A DNA stretch of 34,306 bases, from NCBI GenBank assembly GCA_040752275.1, contig JBFMFH010000128.1:1-34306 (forward strand), given 5' to 3'. The position numbers and the translations under genes are program-made. The DNA comes from JBFMFH01 sp040752275 (GTDB lineage Bacteria; Acidobacteriota; Vicinamibacteria; Vicinamibacterales; JAKQTR01). Below, one piece after another: positions 1 to 6,709 of the stretch. Each line of letters opens with the position of its first letter. The stretch's first letter is position 1. The notes beneath the pieces were generated by a model. It was not told where the DNA came from. It made no database searches and was given only the letters and a program-made list of their open reading frames with translations.

Positions 1-2
1 TC

Positions 3-38
3 CCGAGCGGGTGGCGCCGGACGGGCGCCCGCCGCGGC
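3..38. repeat. 36-bp dispersed repeat, copy 1
   Basis: These 36 bases are identical to 9613-9648. A shorter copy of the first part (1-16) recurs at 9820-9835. The region 93-126 upstream of the diguanylate cyclase gene also shares a 20-base block (93-112 with 9832-9851) and a 13-base block (114-126 with 9766-9778) with the gap upstream of the kinase gene at 9918. So the same short boxes occur in a different order in the two leaders. No gene is visible in 1-251. Confidence 0.85.
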
Positions 39-251
39 GGAAGGCCCTCAGCCGTGGTCACGTTCTTGGGCCTGAGCAGCGGTGGGCTGTCCGGCGACAG
101 GACCCGCGAGGGAAGGATCACAGATGCGAGGTCCGGGACCAGGGCGGTGCCCCCGGGAAGCTCCCCTACCGAAGTCCGGCCATCGAGCCGATAAAGCCCC
201 CGGAAGGGATCCGTCTGGCAGCGGCTTGCCGTTCGGGAAGGGTGTCGGTCC

Positions 252-1487
252 ATGCGCCTGTACAGCCGTAGTGACCTTGTCCTGATTGCGGGCCTGACGG
301 CGGCGGCCTTCGTGGTCTTCGCCCGGCCGGTGACGCAGGTGCTGACCTTTGCCAACGACGTCCAGACCTCGCTCGGGTTGAACCTCATTCCCGGCCTCAT
401 CATCTTGACGGTGGTTCTCGTCGCGCACACCCAAGGGCGCCGCCACGAAATGCGGGTGCAGAGCCTGGCTGCAGAGGCCGAGGCCCGCCAGGCCCACGAA
501 CGCTCGGTCGAACTCGAGCGCCTCATGGCCTTCGGAGCCGATCTGTCCCGGGCACTCGACCTGGTCGCCATTCGCAACGTGCTGCTTCGCCAGTTGCCCC
601 TGTTGGCCGGGCGCGACGACGTGTGGGTGGTGGCGCGGTCGGGGGCTCAGTGGCGGACGCTGGTGAGCGCGATGGCCGTAAACCGGGAAGACCTCGACGC
701 GTGGCGCGAGAAGCTGATCCAACAGTACTTCGCCGGTCAGGTGGGGCCGTCCCAGGACGGCGACTGGATCGGAATCGAGGGCCAAACGTGCTTCCCGCTG
801 CTCTCGGGCGGTGCGGCTGAAGGCGCGATCGGGCTGCCGGTCGCCCCGGCGTCGCTGTCGGTCAGCCAGCGGCGTGTCCTGGCGGCGGCCGGGTCCATCC
901 TCGCCATCGCCATCCGCAACTCGGAGCTGTTCCGCGAGGTGCGAGAGAACTCGCTGCGCGACGGGCTGACGGGCTGCATCAACCGCCGGCACGGCCTCGA
1001 GACCTTCTCATCCGAACTGCGCCGCGCACGGCGGTCGAAGCTGCCGGTCGCGGTCATCATGCTCGACATCGATCACTTCAAGCTCATCAACGACCGCTTC
1101 GGACACCAGTGCGGCGACGACGTGCTGGCCGGCGTCGGACGCCGGTTGCGCGAGATCCTGCGCGGCAGCGACCTCAAGTGCCGGTACGGAGGCGAGGAGT
1201 TCCTGATCGTCCTGCCCGACACCTCGCTCGAAGGCGCCACGCGGGTGGCCGAGAACATCCGCCGCGAGATCGCCGAGCTGAAGATCATCTTCGACAACAG
1301 CACGATCCAGGTGACCGTGAGTCTCGGCCTCACCATCGCCCATGACGACGAGCTCGAGACCAACCAGGTGATCAGCCGGGCCGACACGGCTCTCTACCGG
1401 GCGAAGGAACTCGGACGGAACCGGGTGGAGGCCGAGACCGGGATTCGGGAGTCGGGATTCGGGATTCGGGTGGTTGCGTCGGCCTGA
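252..1487 (+). CDS. Membrane-anchored GAF-GGDEF diguanylate cyclase
   Basis: Predicted to make cyclic di-GMP from two GTP at the inner membrane. Two hydrophobic segments lie near residues 8-28 and 40-60, followed by a charged, probably coiled linker, a GAF-like sensory domain (about 85-225) and a C-terminal GGDEF domain (about 235-400). The signature reads YGGEEFLIVLPD, with the metal/substrate region MLDIDHFKLINDRFGH before it. An RGSD sequence five residues before GGEEF matches the RxxD inhibitory site, so product inhibition is expected. The ATG at 252 follows a GGAAGGG ribosome-binding site. The last 15 or so residues are odd: they are translated from a 7-bp repeat array (GGGATTC/GGGAGTC) and do not belong to the domain. 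Family assignment is firm; the ligand of the GAF domain is unknown. Confidence 0.93.
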   Translation: MRLYSRSDLVLIAGLTAAAFVVFARPVTQVLTFANDVQTSLGLNLIPGLIILTVVLVAHTQGRRHEMRVQSLAAEAEARQAHERSVELERLMAFGADLSRALDLVAIRNVLLRQLPLLAGRDDVWVVARSGAQWRTLVSAMAVNREDLDAWREKLIQQYFAGQVGPSQDGDWIGIEGQTCFPLLSGGAAEGAIGLPVAPASLSVSQRRVLAAAGSILAIAIRNSELFREVRENSLRDGLTGCINRRHGLETFSSELRRARRSKLPVAVIMLDIDHFKLINDRFGHQCGDDVLAGVGRRLREILRGSDLKCRYGGEEFLIVLPDTSLEGATRVAENIRREIAELKIIFDNSTIQVTVSLGLTIAHDDELETNQVISRADTALYRAKELGRNRVEAETGIRESGFGIRVVASA

Positions 1488-1524
1488 AGGGCCGGGAGTC
1501 GGGAGTCGGGATTCGGGATTCGGG
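1440..1524. repeat. GGGAKTC heptad arrays (two blocks)
   Basis: Block 1 (1440-1470) and block 2 (1494-1524) each contain five GGG runs spaced by four bases, units GGGATTC or GGGAGTC. Block 1 lies inside the 3' end of the diguanylate cyclase gene, block 2 just after its stop. The G-rich strand is the mRNA-sense strand. Confidence 0.95.
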
Positions 1525-1664
1525 GTGGGTCGCGCGCTGCAGAATCGACAGTCATTGCAGTTGCCAGATTGCGGCAGTTTCTTCACTCCCCGTTCTGTAG
1601 CAGATCATTCTCGGCCTTGCTCGGCCAATCCACGCGGGCACACTTTCTGCAGCGCCCGTCCCTC

Positions 1665-2181
1665 ATGAAGAGAATCTCGTCCTTCCGCGATCTCGAGGCG
1701 TGGCGTCTCTCGATGGACCTTGTGCAGGCCTGTTTCGAGCTCAGTGGGTCGTTCCCGAAGTCGGAGATCTTCGGACTGACCGCCCAGTTCCGCCGGGCCG
1801 CCCTGTCGATTCCGTCCAACCTGGCAGAGGGACATCGCCGTCCCCGACCGGCTTACCTCAACCACGTGTCGATTGCCCTTGGGTCGCATGCCGAGCTCGA
1901 AACCTGCCTGGAGGTGGCTAGCGAGGCTGCGCCTCAGACCGCTGAGGCATGTGGGAGCGGCTCCGCCTCGCTAGATCACAGTGTTTCGTTGCCCCGCGTA
2001 CCGCGGGGCGTAGACGTCTTGAAGGCCCGAGCGAAACTTGACTCATCTGCAACGGATCTTGGCCTTCAAGACGTCTAGGCGCATGGGGTGGCTGAGCGCA
2101 GAGGTGAACGCGTCGTTGCCAGCGCTGTCCGAGAGGGTCGGCCAGATTCTGCACGGTCTCGTGCGTGGGCTGCAGATATGA
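1665..2181 (+). pseudogene. S23/IVP-type four-helix-bundle protein gene, interrupted by a 157-bp insertion
   Basis: Starting at ATG 1665 the frame encodes a typical S23 family N-terminus (FRDLEAWRLSMDLV, then LTAQFRRAALSIPSNLAEG, then SHAELETCLEVA). At 1920 the similarity stops and the frame runs through a palindromic element to a TAG at 2076-2078. Removing 1920-2076 (157 bases) rejoins the gene in frame and gives ARRMGWLSAEVNAS, then LSERVGQILHGLVRGLQI and a stop at 2179-2181. The repaired product is about 120 residues, the normal family size. The family occurs free-standing and in 23S intervening sequences, and is related to the Avd proteins of diversity-generating retroelements; no reverse transcriptase is present here. 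As it stands the gene could make an 85-residue core plus an unrelated tail of about 50 residues. Function unknown; likely inactive. Confidence 0.85.
1922..2078. mobile_element. 157-bp palindromic insertion (MITE/REP-like) with flanking CTAG
   Basis: The element sits inside the S23-type gene, bounded by CTAG at 1918-1921 and CTAG at 2075-2078, consistent with a 153-bp element plus a 4-bp target duplication. It contains three hairpins: CTAGCGAGGC (1918-1927) with GCCTCGCTAG (1965-1974), enclosing GCCTCAG/CTGAGGC (1931-1937, 1942-1948); GCCCCGCG/CGCGGGGC (1991-1998, 2002-2009); and a perfect 17-bp pair at 2011-2027 and 2061-2077. It encodes no protein, so it would need an enzyme acting in trans. 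Exact ends are ambiguous by the CTAG repeat. Confidence 0.75.
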
Positions 2182-2206
2182 GTTACCATCCCGCAAGGTG
2201 GGTAAC
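2182..2206 (+). other. Imperfect hairpin after the S23-type gene
   Basis: GTTACC (2182-2187) pairs with GGTAAC (2201-2206), and the stem continues inward with two mismatches around a short loop. It begins right after the restored stop codon of the interrupted gene and precedes the leader of the OB/HD gene. It could be a weak terminator, but no T-run follows. Confidence 0.35.
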
Positions 2207-2208
2207 CA

Positions 2209-2233
2209 CCCGAATCCCGAATCCCGAATCCCG
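2209..2233. repeat. CCCGAAT heptad array upstream of the OB/HD gene
   Basis: Three CCCGAAT units plus CCCGG end eight bases before the ATG at 2242. The G-rich strand is the minus strand here. No Shine-Dalgarno sequence lies between the array and the start codon. Confidence 0.93.
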
Positions 2234-2241
2234 GTTCCCAG

Positions 2242-3273
2242 ATGATGCCCCGCCTTTCCCCCATCGCCTCCCTCACGCCGGACCAGAGCGGTTGGTCCTT
2301 CTACCTTTGCACGCACAAGGAAGCGCGCATGGGGCGAGGTGGCGAGTTCCTCTCGCTCACGCTCCAGGATGCGACGGGTCGGCTTCAGGCGCGCGTGTTC
2401 GACGATGTGCAGCGGATGAAGGAGGAGTTCGACGCCGGCGAATTCGTGAAGGTGCAGGGGCGGACGAACCTGTTCAACGGCCGCCTGCAGATTGTGGTCG
2501 AACGCATCCGCCGCGTGCATCGCGAGCAGGACAGAGCATCGGGGTTTCGTGAAGAGGAGTGTGTGGCGTCGGCGCCACGGGATCTCGACGAGATGTGGGC
2601 CGAACTGCAGCAGGTCGTCGCGCGCATCGGCCATACGCAGGTCCGCGCGCTCGTCGAGAAGATTGTCGCCGAGCAGGAAGAGAAGTTGCGGGTCTGGCCG
2701 GCGGCCCAGGTCGTGCATCATGCGTATCGGGGCGGATTCCTCGAACACATCCTGCAGATGGTGCGCGTGTCCGAGTTGCTGGGCGAGGCGTACCGCGCCG
2801 ACCGGGACATCGTGATCGCGGGCGCCATCCTGCACGACATCGGGAAGCTCGAAGAGCTGCACTACGACCTGGCGACGTCGTACTCGCGCGAGGGCAACCT
2901 GCTCGGGCACATCACGCTGGGATGGGGGATCGTGCGCGACGCGGCGCGGACCATCCCGGGATTCCCCGAAGATCTGTTGGCCCACATCCAGCACATCGTG
3001 CTGTCGCATCATGGATCGACGGAGCTCGGGTCGCCGGTCGAGCCCATGACGGTCGAGGCGTTCATCCTGTCGATGGCGGACGATCTGGATTCGAAGATCC
3101 ACCAGGTGCGCGCGGCGATTACCGAGGATCAGGGCGAGGGCGAGTTCACGCAGTACCAGCCGCGGCTGGGGCGGGTGCTGTACAAAGGGCCGGGAGTCGG
3201 GAGTCGGGAGTCTGGAGTCGGGCCGTCTTCACCGCGGGTGGGCTCTGGCGAGCCGTGGAAGGACTCGCGCTGA
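2242..3273 (+). CDS. YhaM-like OB-fold/HD-domain 3'-5' exoribonuclease
   Basis: Residues about 10-95 look like an OB-fold nucleic-acid-binding domain (FLSLTLQDATGRLQARVF, then VKVQGRTNLFNGRLQI). Residues about 150-310 form an HD domain with HHAYRGGFLEHIL, the metal-binding pair in ILHDIGK, and a late HHGS. This order matches the YhaM/Cbf1 family of cytoplasmic 3'-5' exonucleases acting on short RNA and some DNA. The start could be ATG 2242 or the adjacent ATG 2245; neither has a visible ribosome-binding site, and a heptad array lies just upstream. The last 25 or so residues (GVGSRESGVG and following) are encoded by another heptad array and are not part of the family. Identification rests on domain order; substrate is inferred. 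Confidence 0.85.
   Translation: MMPRLSPIASLTPDQSGWSFYLCTHKEARMGRGGEFLSLTLQDATGRLQARVFDDVQRMKEEFDAGEFVKVQGRTNLFNGRLQIVVERIRRVHREQDRASGFREEECVASAPRDLDEMWAELQQVVARIGHTQVRALVEKIVAEQEEKLRVWPAAQVVHHAYRGGFLEHILQMVRVSELLGEAYRADRDIVIAGAILHDIGKLEELHYDLATSYSREGNLLGHITLGWGIVRDAARTIPGFPEDLLAHIQHIVLSHHGSTELGSPVEPMTVEAFILSMADDLDSKIHQVRAAITEDQGEGEFTQYQPRLGRVLYKGPGVGSRESGVGPSSPRVGSGEPWKDSR
3192..3222. repeat. GGGAGTC heptad array inside the 3' end of the OB/HD gene
   Basis: Four GGG runs with GGGAGTC units and one degenerate unit. It is translated as part of the C-terminal tail of the nuclease. Confidence 0.9.
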
Positions 3274-3348
3274 TCGCAGCGCCGCCCAGCGCGGTGCCGC
3301 GAGCCTTCGTCGTGTCACACCGGGTGCCGAGACGGGCGAGATCGTAGG

Positions 3349-3392
3349 CCCAGGGCTTTCCTGGCCTGAGCGACGTCGAAGGCAGCCCTGGG
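3349..3392. repeat. 44-bp REP-like element, copy 1
   Basis: The element begins CCCAGGGCT and ends AGCCCTGGG, a perfect 9-bp terminal inverted repeat, with the internal word CTGAGCGACGTCGAAGG. A second copy lies at 10711-10754 in the opposite orientation with two differences. It lies just upstream of the HELGH protein gene. Confidence 0.88.
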
Positions 3393-3408
3393 CTTCACGC
3401 GTGTTGCG

Positions 3409-4077
3409 GTGTTGAAGAGCCCCGTCGTCGTTTCGGTCGTTGTGACACTCGTCCTTGCGGGACCCGTGTGCGCACAGACGGAGCCACCGGGCGTGGCGTC
3501 GGGTCCCGCCGATGCCGGCACGCCGGGCGCCGAGCGGCGCGAATCGACGGGTGTGCAGATCGCGAAGTTCCTGGGCGGTGCGGCGGCGGGCCTGGGCGTG
3601 CACGAGCTCGGCCACGTCGTGTTGGGTGCTTCGGTCGGAGCCACGCTGCGCGTCAAGAAAGTCGAGTTCAAGGGCATCCCGTTCTTCGCCATCACCCATG
3701 GCGCCAACCTCTCTCGGCGCCAGGAGTTCGTGGTGTCCTCGGCCGGCTTCTGGATGCAATGGGCCACGAGCGAGTGGATCCTCTCGGCCAATCCCCGCCT
3801 GAGGTCTGATCGCCGGCGCTTTCAGGAGGGCGTGCTCGCGTTCCACGTGGGGACATCGATCATGTACGCCGGCGCCTCATTCGCGAGAGCGGGACCCTAC
3901 GAACGAGATACGCGGGCGATGGCGGAGACGCTCGGTATCAGCGAGCGGTGGATTGGACTGCTGGTGCTGGCGCCCGCGGTGCTGGATGCCTACCGGTACT
4001 TCGACCCGGACGCCCAGTGGGCGGCGTGGGCGTCACGGGGTATGAAGATCGGAATGGTGGGGCTCGCCTTCAAGTAG
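3409..4077 (+). CDS. Exported protein with HELGH motif, function unknown
   Basis: I do not recognise this family. The N-terminus is a signal peptide ending near VCAQ (about residue 23), followed by a Pro/Gly/Ala-rich stretch. A weakly hydrophobic segment (FLGGAAAGLGVHELGHVVLG, about 54-73) holds HELGH at residues 65-69, the HExxH pattern of zinc metallopeptidases; a second hydrophobic region lies near residues 170-190. HExxH within a hydrophobic segment recalls M50 intramembrane proteases, but I cannot find the second M50 metal-binding motif, so peptidase activity is only a possibility. The start is GTG 3409 (or TTG 3412); no clear ribosome-binding site. Its 3' end overlaps the convergent FabZ-like gene by 8 bases. 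Confidence 0.75.
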   Translation: MLKSPVVVSVVVTLVLAGPVCAQTEPPGVASGPADAGTPGAERRESTGVQIAKFLGGAAAGLGVHELGHVVLGASVGATLRVKKVEFKGIPFFAITHGANLSRRQEFVVSSAGFWMQWATSEWILSANPRLRSDRRRFQEGVLAFHVGTSIMYAGASFARAGPYERDTRAMAETLGISERWIGLLVLAPAVLDAYRYFDPDAQWAAWASRGMKIGMVGLAFK

Positions 4078-4528
4078 CGTCGTTCGCCCTCTTGCCCAAC
4101 GAAAACGCCATCGTGCCTTCGGCGCACAGTTCGCCATTGACACGGGCAATGCCGTGCAGCCGTCCCATCCGGCTCCGGAGGCGGCGGACGGTCGCGACAA
4201 TCTCGACCTGCTCGCCAGCCCGCGCGGGCCGGCGGTAGCGAGCGTGATCGATGCCCATGAAGAAGATGAGCCGACCGTCGTTCTCGGGCTTCGTGAGGAT
4301 GAGGATGGCCCCCACCTGCGCAATGGCCTCCGTGAGGATCGGCCAGGGAAGCGTGGCCGGCTGCCCGGGTTCGGTCGACAGGTACTTGTCGTTCAGCGAC
4401 ACGCTCTTGATGCCGACGATGCGCGTGTCCGGTTCGAACTCGGTGATCCGATCGACCAGCAGGAAGGGATGGCGGTGAGGCAGAATGCGCTGGATGACGG
4501 TCTGATCGAGGGGGAGGGACAGGTGCAA
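4070..4528 (-). CDS. fabZ: FabZ-like 3-hydroxyacyl-ACP dehydratase (hot-dog fold)
   Basis: The 152-residue protein has the family length and the catalytic histidine context LPHRHPFLLVDRI near the N-terminus, followed by the active-site glutamate context ILTEAIAQVGAIL and the later FMGIDHARYRRPARAGE. FabZ removes water from 3-hydroxyacyl-ACP in fatty acid synthesis in the cytoplasm. It is odd in that the usual FPGHPVMPGVL segment before the glutamate is replaced by ATLPWPIL, so it may act on another acyl substrate, for example in a specialised lipid or polyketide pathway. The start is TTG 4528 with GAGG about nine bases upstream. It is a single gene, with no other lipid genes nearby. The symbol should be read as FabZ-like. 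Confidence 0.82.
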   Translation of the reverse strand: MHLSLPLDQTVIQRILPHRHPFLLVDRITEFEPDTRIVGIKSVSLNDKYLSTEPGQPATLPWPILTEAIAQVGAILILTKPENDGRLIFFMGIDHARYRRPARAGEQVEIVATVRRLRSRMGRLHGIARVNGELCAEGTMAFSLGKRANDAT

Positions 4529-4546
4529 GAGAGTACCTCACAAGCC

Positions 4547-4577
4547 GGGAGTCGGGATTCGGGATTCGGGATCCGGG
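4547..4577. repeat. GGGAKTC heptad array in a divergent promoter region
   Basis: Five GGG runs at 7-base spacing between the divergent FabZ-like and GAF-PP2C genes. Confidence 0.93.
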
Positions 4578-4668
4578 TTGTTGCCTCGCGCTGATCGCGC
4601 GAGCTCAGTTCTCCTTCTCGCCGGCGCAGCCCGCGGCTCTGTCGTGGTTGGCACCGAACACCGTCCAG

Positions 4669-4680
4669 TATAATTCCCCA
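4669..4680 (+). promoter_or_regulatory. Consensus -10 TATAAT placed for a leaderless mRNA
   Basis: TATAAT at 4669-4674 begins exactly 12 bases before GTG 4681. A start site six or seven bases after the -10 would fall on the GTG, giving a leaderless transcript. A TTGGCA (4648-4653) could be the -35 but the spacer would be only 15 bases. No ribosome-binding site is seen. Confidence 0.55.
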
Positions 4681-6477
4681 GTGACCGAGCCGATCAACTT
4701 CGACGTCCTCGTGGGCCCGGAGGGCAGTCAGGCCTCCAAGAGCCAGCGCCAGTTGTTGACGACGCTCTTCGCCCTGGGGCGCGAGGTGGCGTCGGTGCTC
4801 GACCTCGACGAACTGCTCCGGAAACTGCCGGAGCTCATCGAACGCATCACCGACTTCCACGCCTTTGCCATCTATTTGCTCGACGAGGAGTACGGCGACC
4901 TGAAGATCGCGTACTCGACCGGCTACCCGCCCGAGCGGCGGAACATCCGCCTGCAGATCGGCGAGGGTCTGGTCGGGTCGGCTGTTCAGGGCGCAAGGCC
5001 GCTGGTTGCCAACGACGTCGCCAGCGACCCCAGGTATATCGAGGCTGTCCCGGGCACGCGGGCCGAGCTGGTCGTGCCGCTGCGGCGCAAAGGCAAGGTT
5101 ATCGGTGCGCTCAACCTCCTCAGCGCGAACGTCGGCGAATTCACGCCGGACGAGGTCGAGACGCTCCGGAACTTCGCGGCTGCGGTCGGCATCGCCCTCG
5201 AGAACGCACGGCTGTTCGAGACGGAACGGCAGTACGCGGCGACCCTCGAGACGCTGGCGGAGATCGGCCAGGAGTTCGCCTCGATCCTCGATCTCGATGT
5301 GTTGCTGAAGCGGATCGCGCATCACATCAAGCGGGTGATCGACTACCGCACCTTCGGCATCCTCCTCGTTGACGACCGCGAGGGAGTGGTCGAGATGCGG
5401 CACGCCGTCCGGTACGACGAGCGGGCCCTGCACAAGCGGGTAAAGCTCGGCGAAGGCCTCGTCGGTTACGCCGCCCTGCACAAGGTGCCGGTGCTGGTGC
5501 CTGATGTCTCGAAAGAGCCGCGCTACATCAACATCCTCGACGACTGCAGGTCGGAGCTGGTCATCCCGCTCCTCGTGCAGGACAAGTGCGTGGGCGTGTT
5601 CGACCTCGAGAGTCCCGAGCTGAACGCCTTCACCAAGGCCCACATCGAACTGCTCTCGCCGCTGGCGGCCAGCGCCGCGATCGCCATCGAGAACGCGCGG
5701 CTGTACGACGAGATCAGGGTGAACGAGGAGCGCCTCGAGAAGGAGCTGCGCTTCGCCCAACGCGTCCAGAAGGCGCTCCTGCCGACGGCGCTGCCCAAGC
5801 GGGTCAAGCACGTGGACGCCGCCTGGCGCTTCGAGCCGGCGCGCGAACTGGGCGGCGATCTGTTCGACTTCCTGGTCCTCGGACCGCACACGCTGACGGT
5901 GGCCGTCGGGGATGTCTCGGGCAAGGGCGTGCCGGCGGCGCTCTACTCGACGTTCGCGGCGGAACTGCTGCGGTCGCGCACCTACCGGCGCCGGTTCATG
6001 CAGGAGCAATCGAGTCCTGCCGGCGTGCTGGCGTCGATGAACCAGATCATGCACGAGCGCCGGCTCGAGGAGTACTACTGCACCCTGGCCTACGCCAACT
6101 TCGACCTCAAGCGCCACATCATGACCCTGGCCAACAGCGGCCTGCCGTACCCCATCCAGTGCACCGAGGAGGGGTGTGCCCAGATCGAGCTGCCCGGCGT
6201 GCCGCTCGGTTCGCTGCCGGGCATCACCTACGACGAGATCTCGCTCGACCTCGACGTGGACGACATCTTCGTGTTCGCGACAGACGGGATCTTCGAGGCG
6301 ATGAACGAGGAGGGCAGCGAGTTCGGCGCGGACCGGCTGATGGCGGTCGTCAGGAACTACCGCGGCCAGCCTGCGAAGGCCCTGGTGGACGCTATCGTGG
6401 CGGCCGTCGAGACATTCCGCGGCGGCGCCGACCAGAACGACGACATGACGGTGGTGGCGATTCGGGTGACGGGGTGA
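4681..6477 (+). CDS. GAF-GAF-PP2C (SpoIIE/RsbU-type) serine phosphatase
   Basis: Two tandem GAF domains (about residues 25-185 and 195-360), a short coiled segment, then a SpoIIE-type PP2C phosphatase domain. The phosphatase has the metal-binding motifs ELGGDLFDF, VAVGDVSGKGVPAALY, FATDGIFEAMNEEG and DDMTVVAI. Such proteins dephosphorylate anti-sigma antagonists (RsbV-like) in partner-switching stress or surface-related regulation; GAF domains would sense a small molecule. It has no transmembrane segment, so it is cytoplasmic. No anti-sigma factor or antagonist is encoded nearby. Start chosen as GTG 4681 because of the adjacent TATAAT; an upstream in-frame TTG at 4648 would overlap that promoter. 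Confidence 0.9.
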   Translation: MTEPINFDVLVGPEGSQASKSQRQLLTTLFALGREVASVLDLDELLRKLPELIERITDFHAFAIYLLDEEYGDLKIAYSTGYPPERRNIRLQIGEGLVGSAVQGARPLVANDVASDPRYIEAVPGTRAELVVPLRRKGKVIGALNLLSANVGEFTPDEVETLRNFAAAVGIALENARLFETERQYAATLETLAEIGQEFASILDLDVLLKRIAHHIKRVIDYRTFGILLVDDREGVVEMRHAVRYDERALHKRVKLGEGLVGYAALHKVPVLVPDVSKEPRYINILDDCRSELVIPLLVQDKCVGVFDLESPELNAFTKAHIELLSPLAASAAIAIENARLYDEIRVNEERLEKELRFAQRVQKALLPTALPKRVKHVDAAWRFEPARELGGDLFDFLVLGPHTLTVAVGDVSGKGVPAALYSTFAAELLRSRTYRRRFMQEQSSPAGVLASMNQIMHERRLEEYYCTLAYANFDLKRHIMTLANSGLPYPIQCTEEGCAQIELPGVPLGSLPGITYDEISLDLDVDDIFVFATDGIFEAMNEEGSEFGADRLMAVVRNYRGQPAKALVDAIVAAVETFRGGADQNDDMTVVAIRVTG

Positions 6478-6620
6478 TGGAGCCGCGCCGAATCGCCCTG
6501 CCAGACGGGACGGGAATGCCAGCGCCTGCCTGTGGTTGACCCACCCCGTTGATCCGGCGCGACTCCGCCCTCCCGAGCATCAAGAACCATGCCGGACCCG
6601 GGACCCAGACAACTCCTCAG

Positions 6621-6646
6621 TTGCAGGCCAGAAGTGCCGATATAAG
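6621..6646 (+). promoter_or_regulatory. Possible promoter of the PilB-REC gene
   Basis: TTGCAG (6621-6626) and TATAAG (6641-6646) resemble -35 and -10 boxes, but the spacer is only 14 bases; a shifted TAAGCT (6643-6648) would give 16. It lies upstream of a two-hairpin leader. Confidence 0.35.
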
Positions 6647-6654
6647 CTAGGAGA

Positions 6655-6699
6655 CGTCCCCAATCGGGGACGAGGCACCTGACCTCACCAGGGGTCAGG
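6655..6699 (+). promoter_or_regulatory. Two consecutive hairpins in the leader of the PilB-REC gene
   Basis: Hairpin 1: CGTCCCC (6655-6661), loop AATC, GGGGACG (6666-6672), seven perfect pairs. Hairpin 2: CCTGACC (6678-6684) with GGTCAGG (6693-6699), loop of eight bases. Hairpin 2 ends one base before the AGGAGG ribosome-binding site (6701-6706). The sequence does not match the c-di-GMP, mini-ykkC or fluoride riboswitch consensus I know. Confidence 0.55.
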
Positions 6700-6709
6700 C
6701 AGGAGGGCG

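Noticed and set aside
1569..1664. Upstream extension of the S23-type gene
   Set aside because: The extra 32 residues have no similarity to the family; ATG 1665 starts exactly at the family N-terminus.
4393..6117. Long minus-strand open frame opposite the GAF-PP2C gene
   Set aside because: The plus strand encodes intact GAF and PP2C motifs; the minus frame has no recognisable domain.
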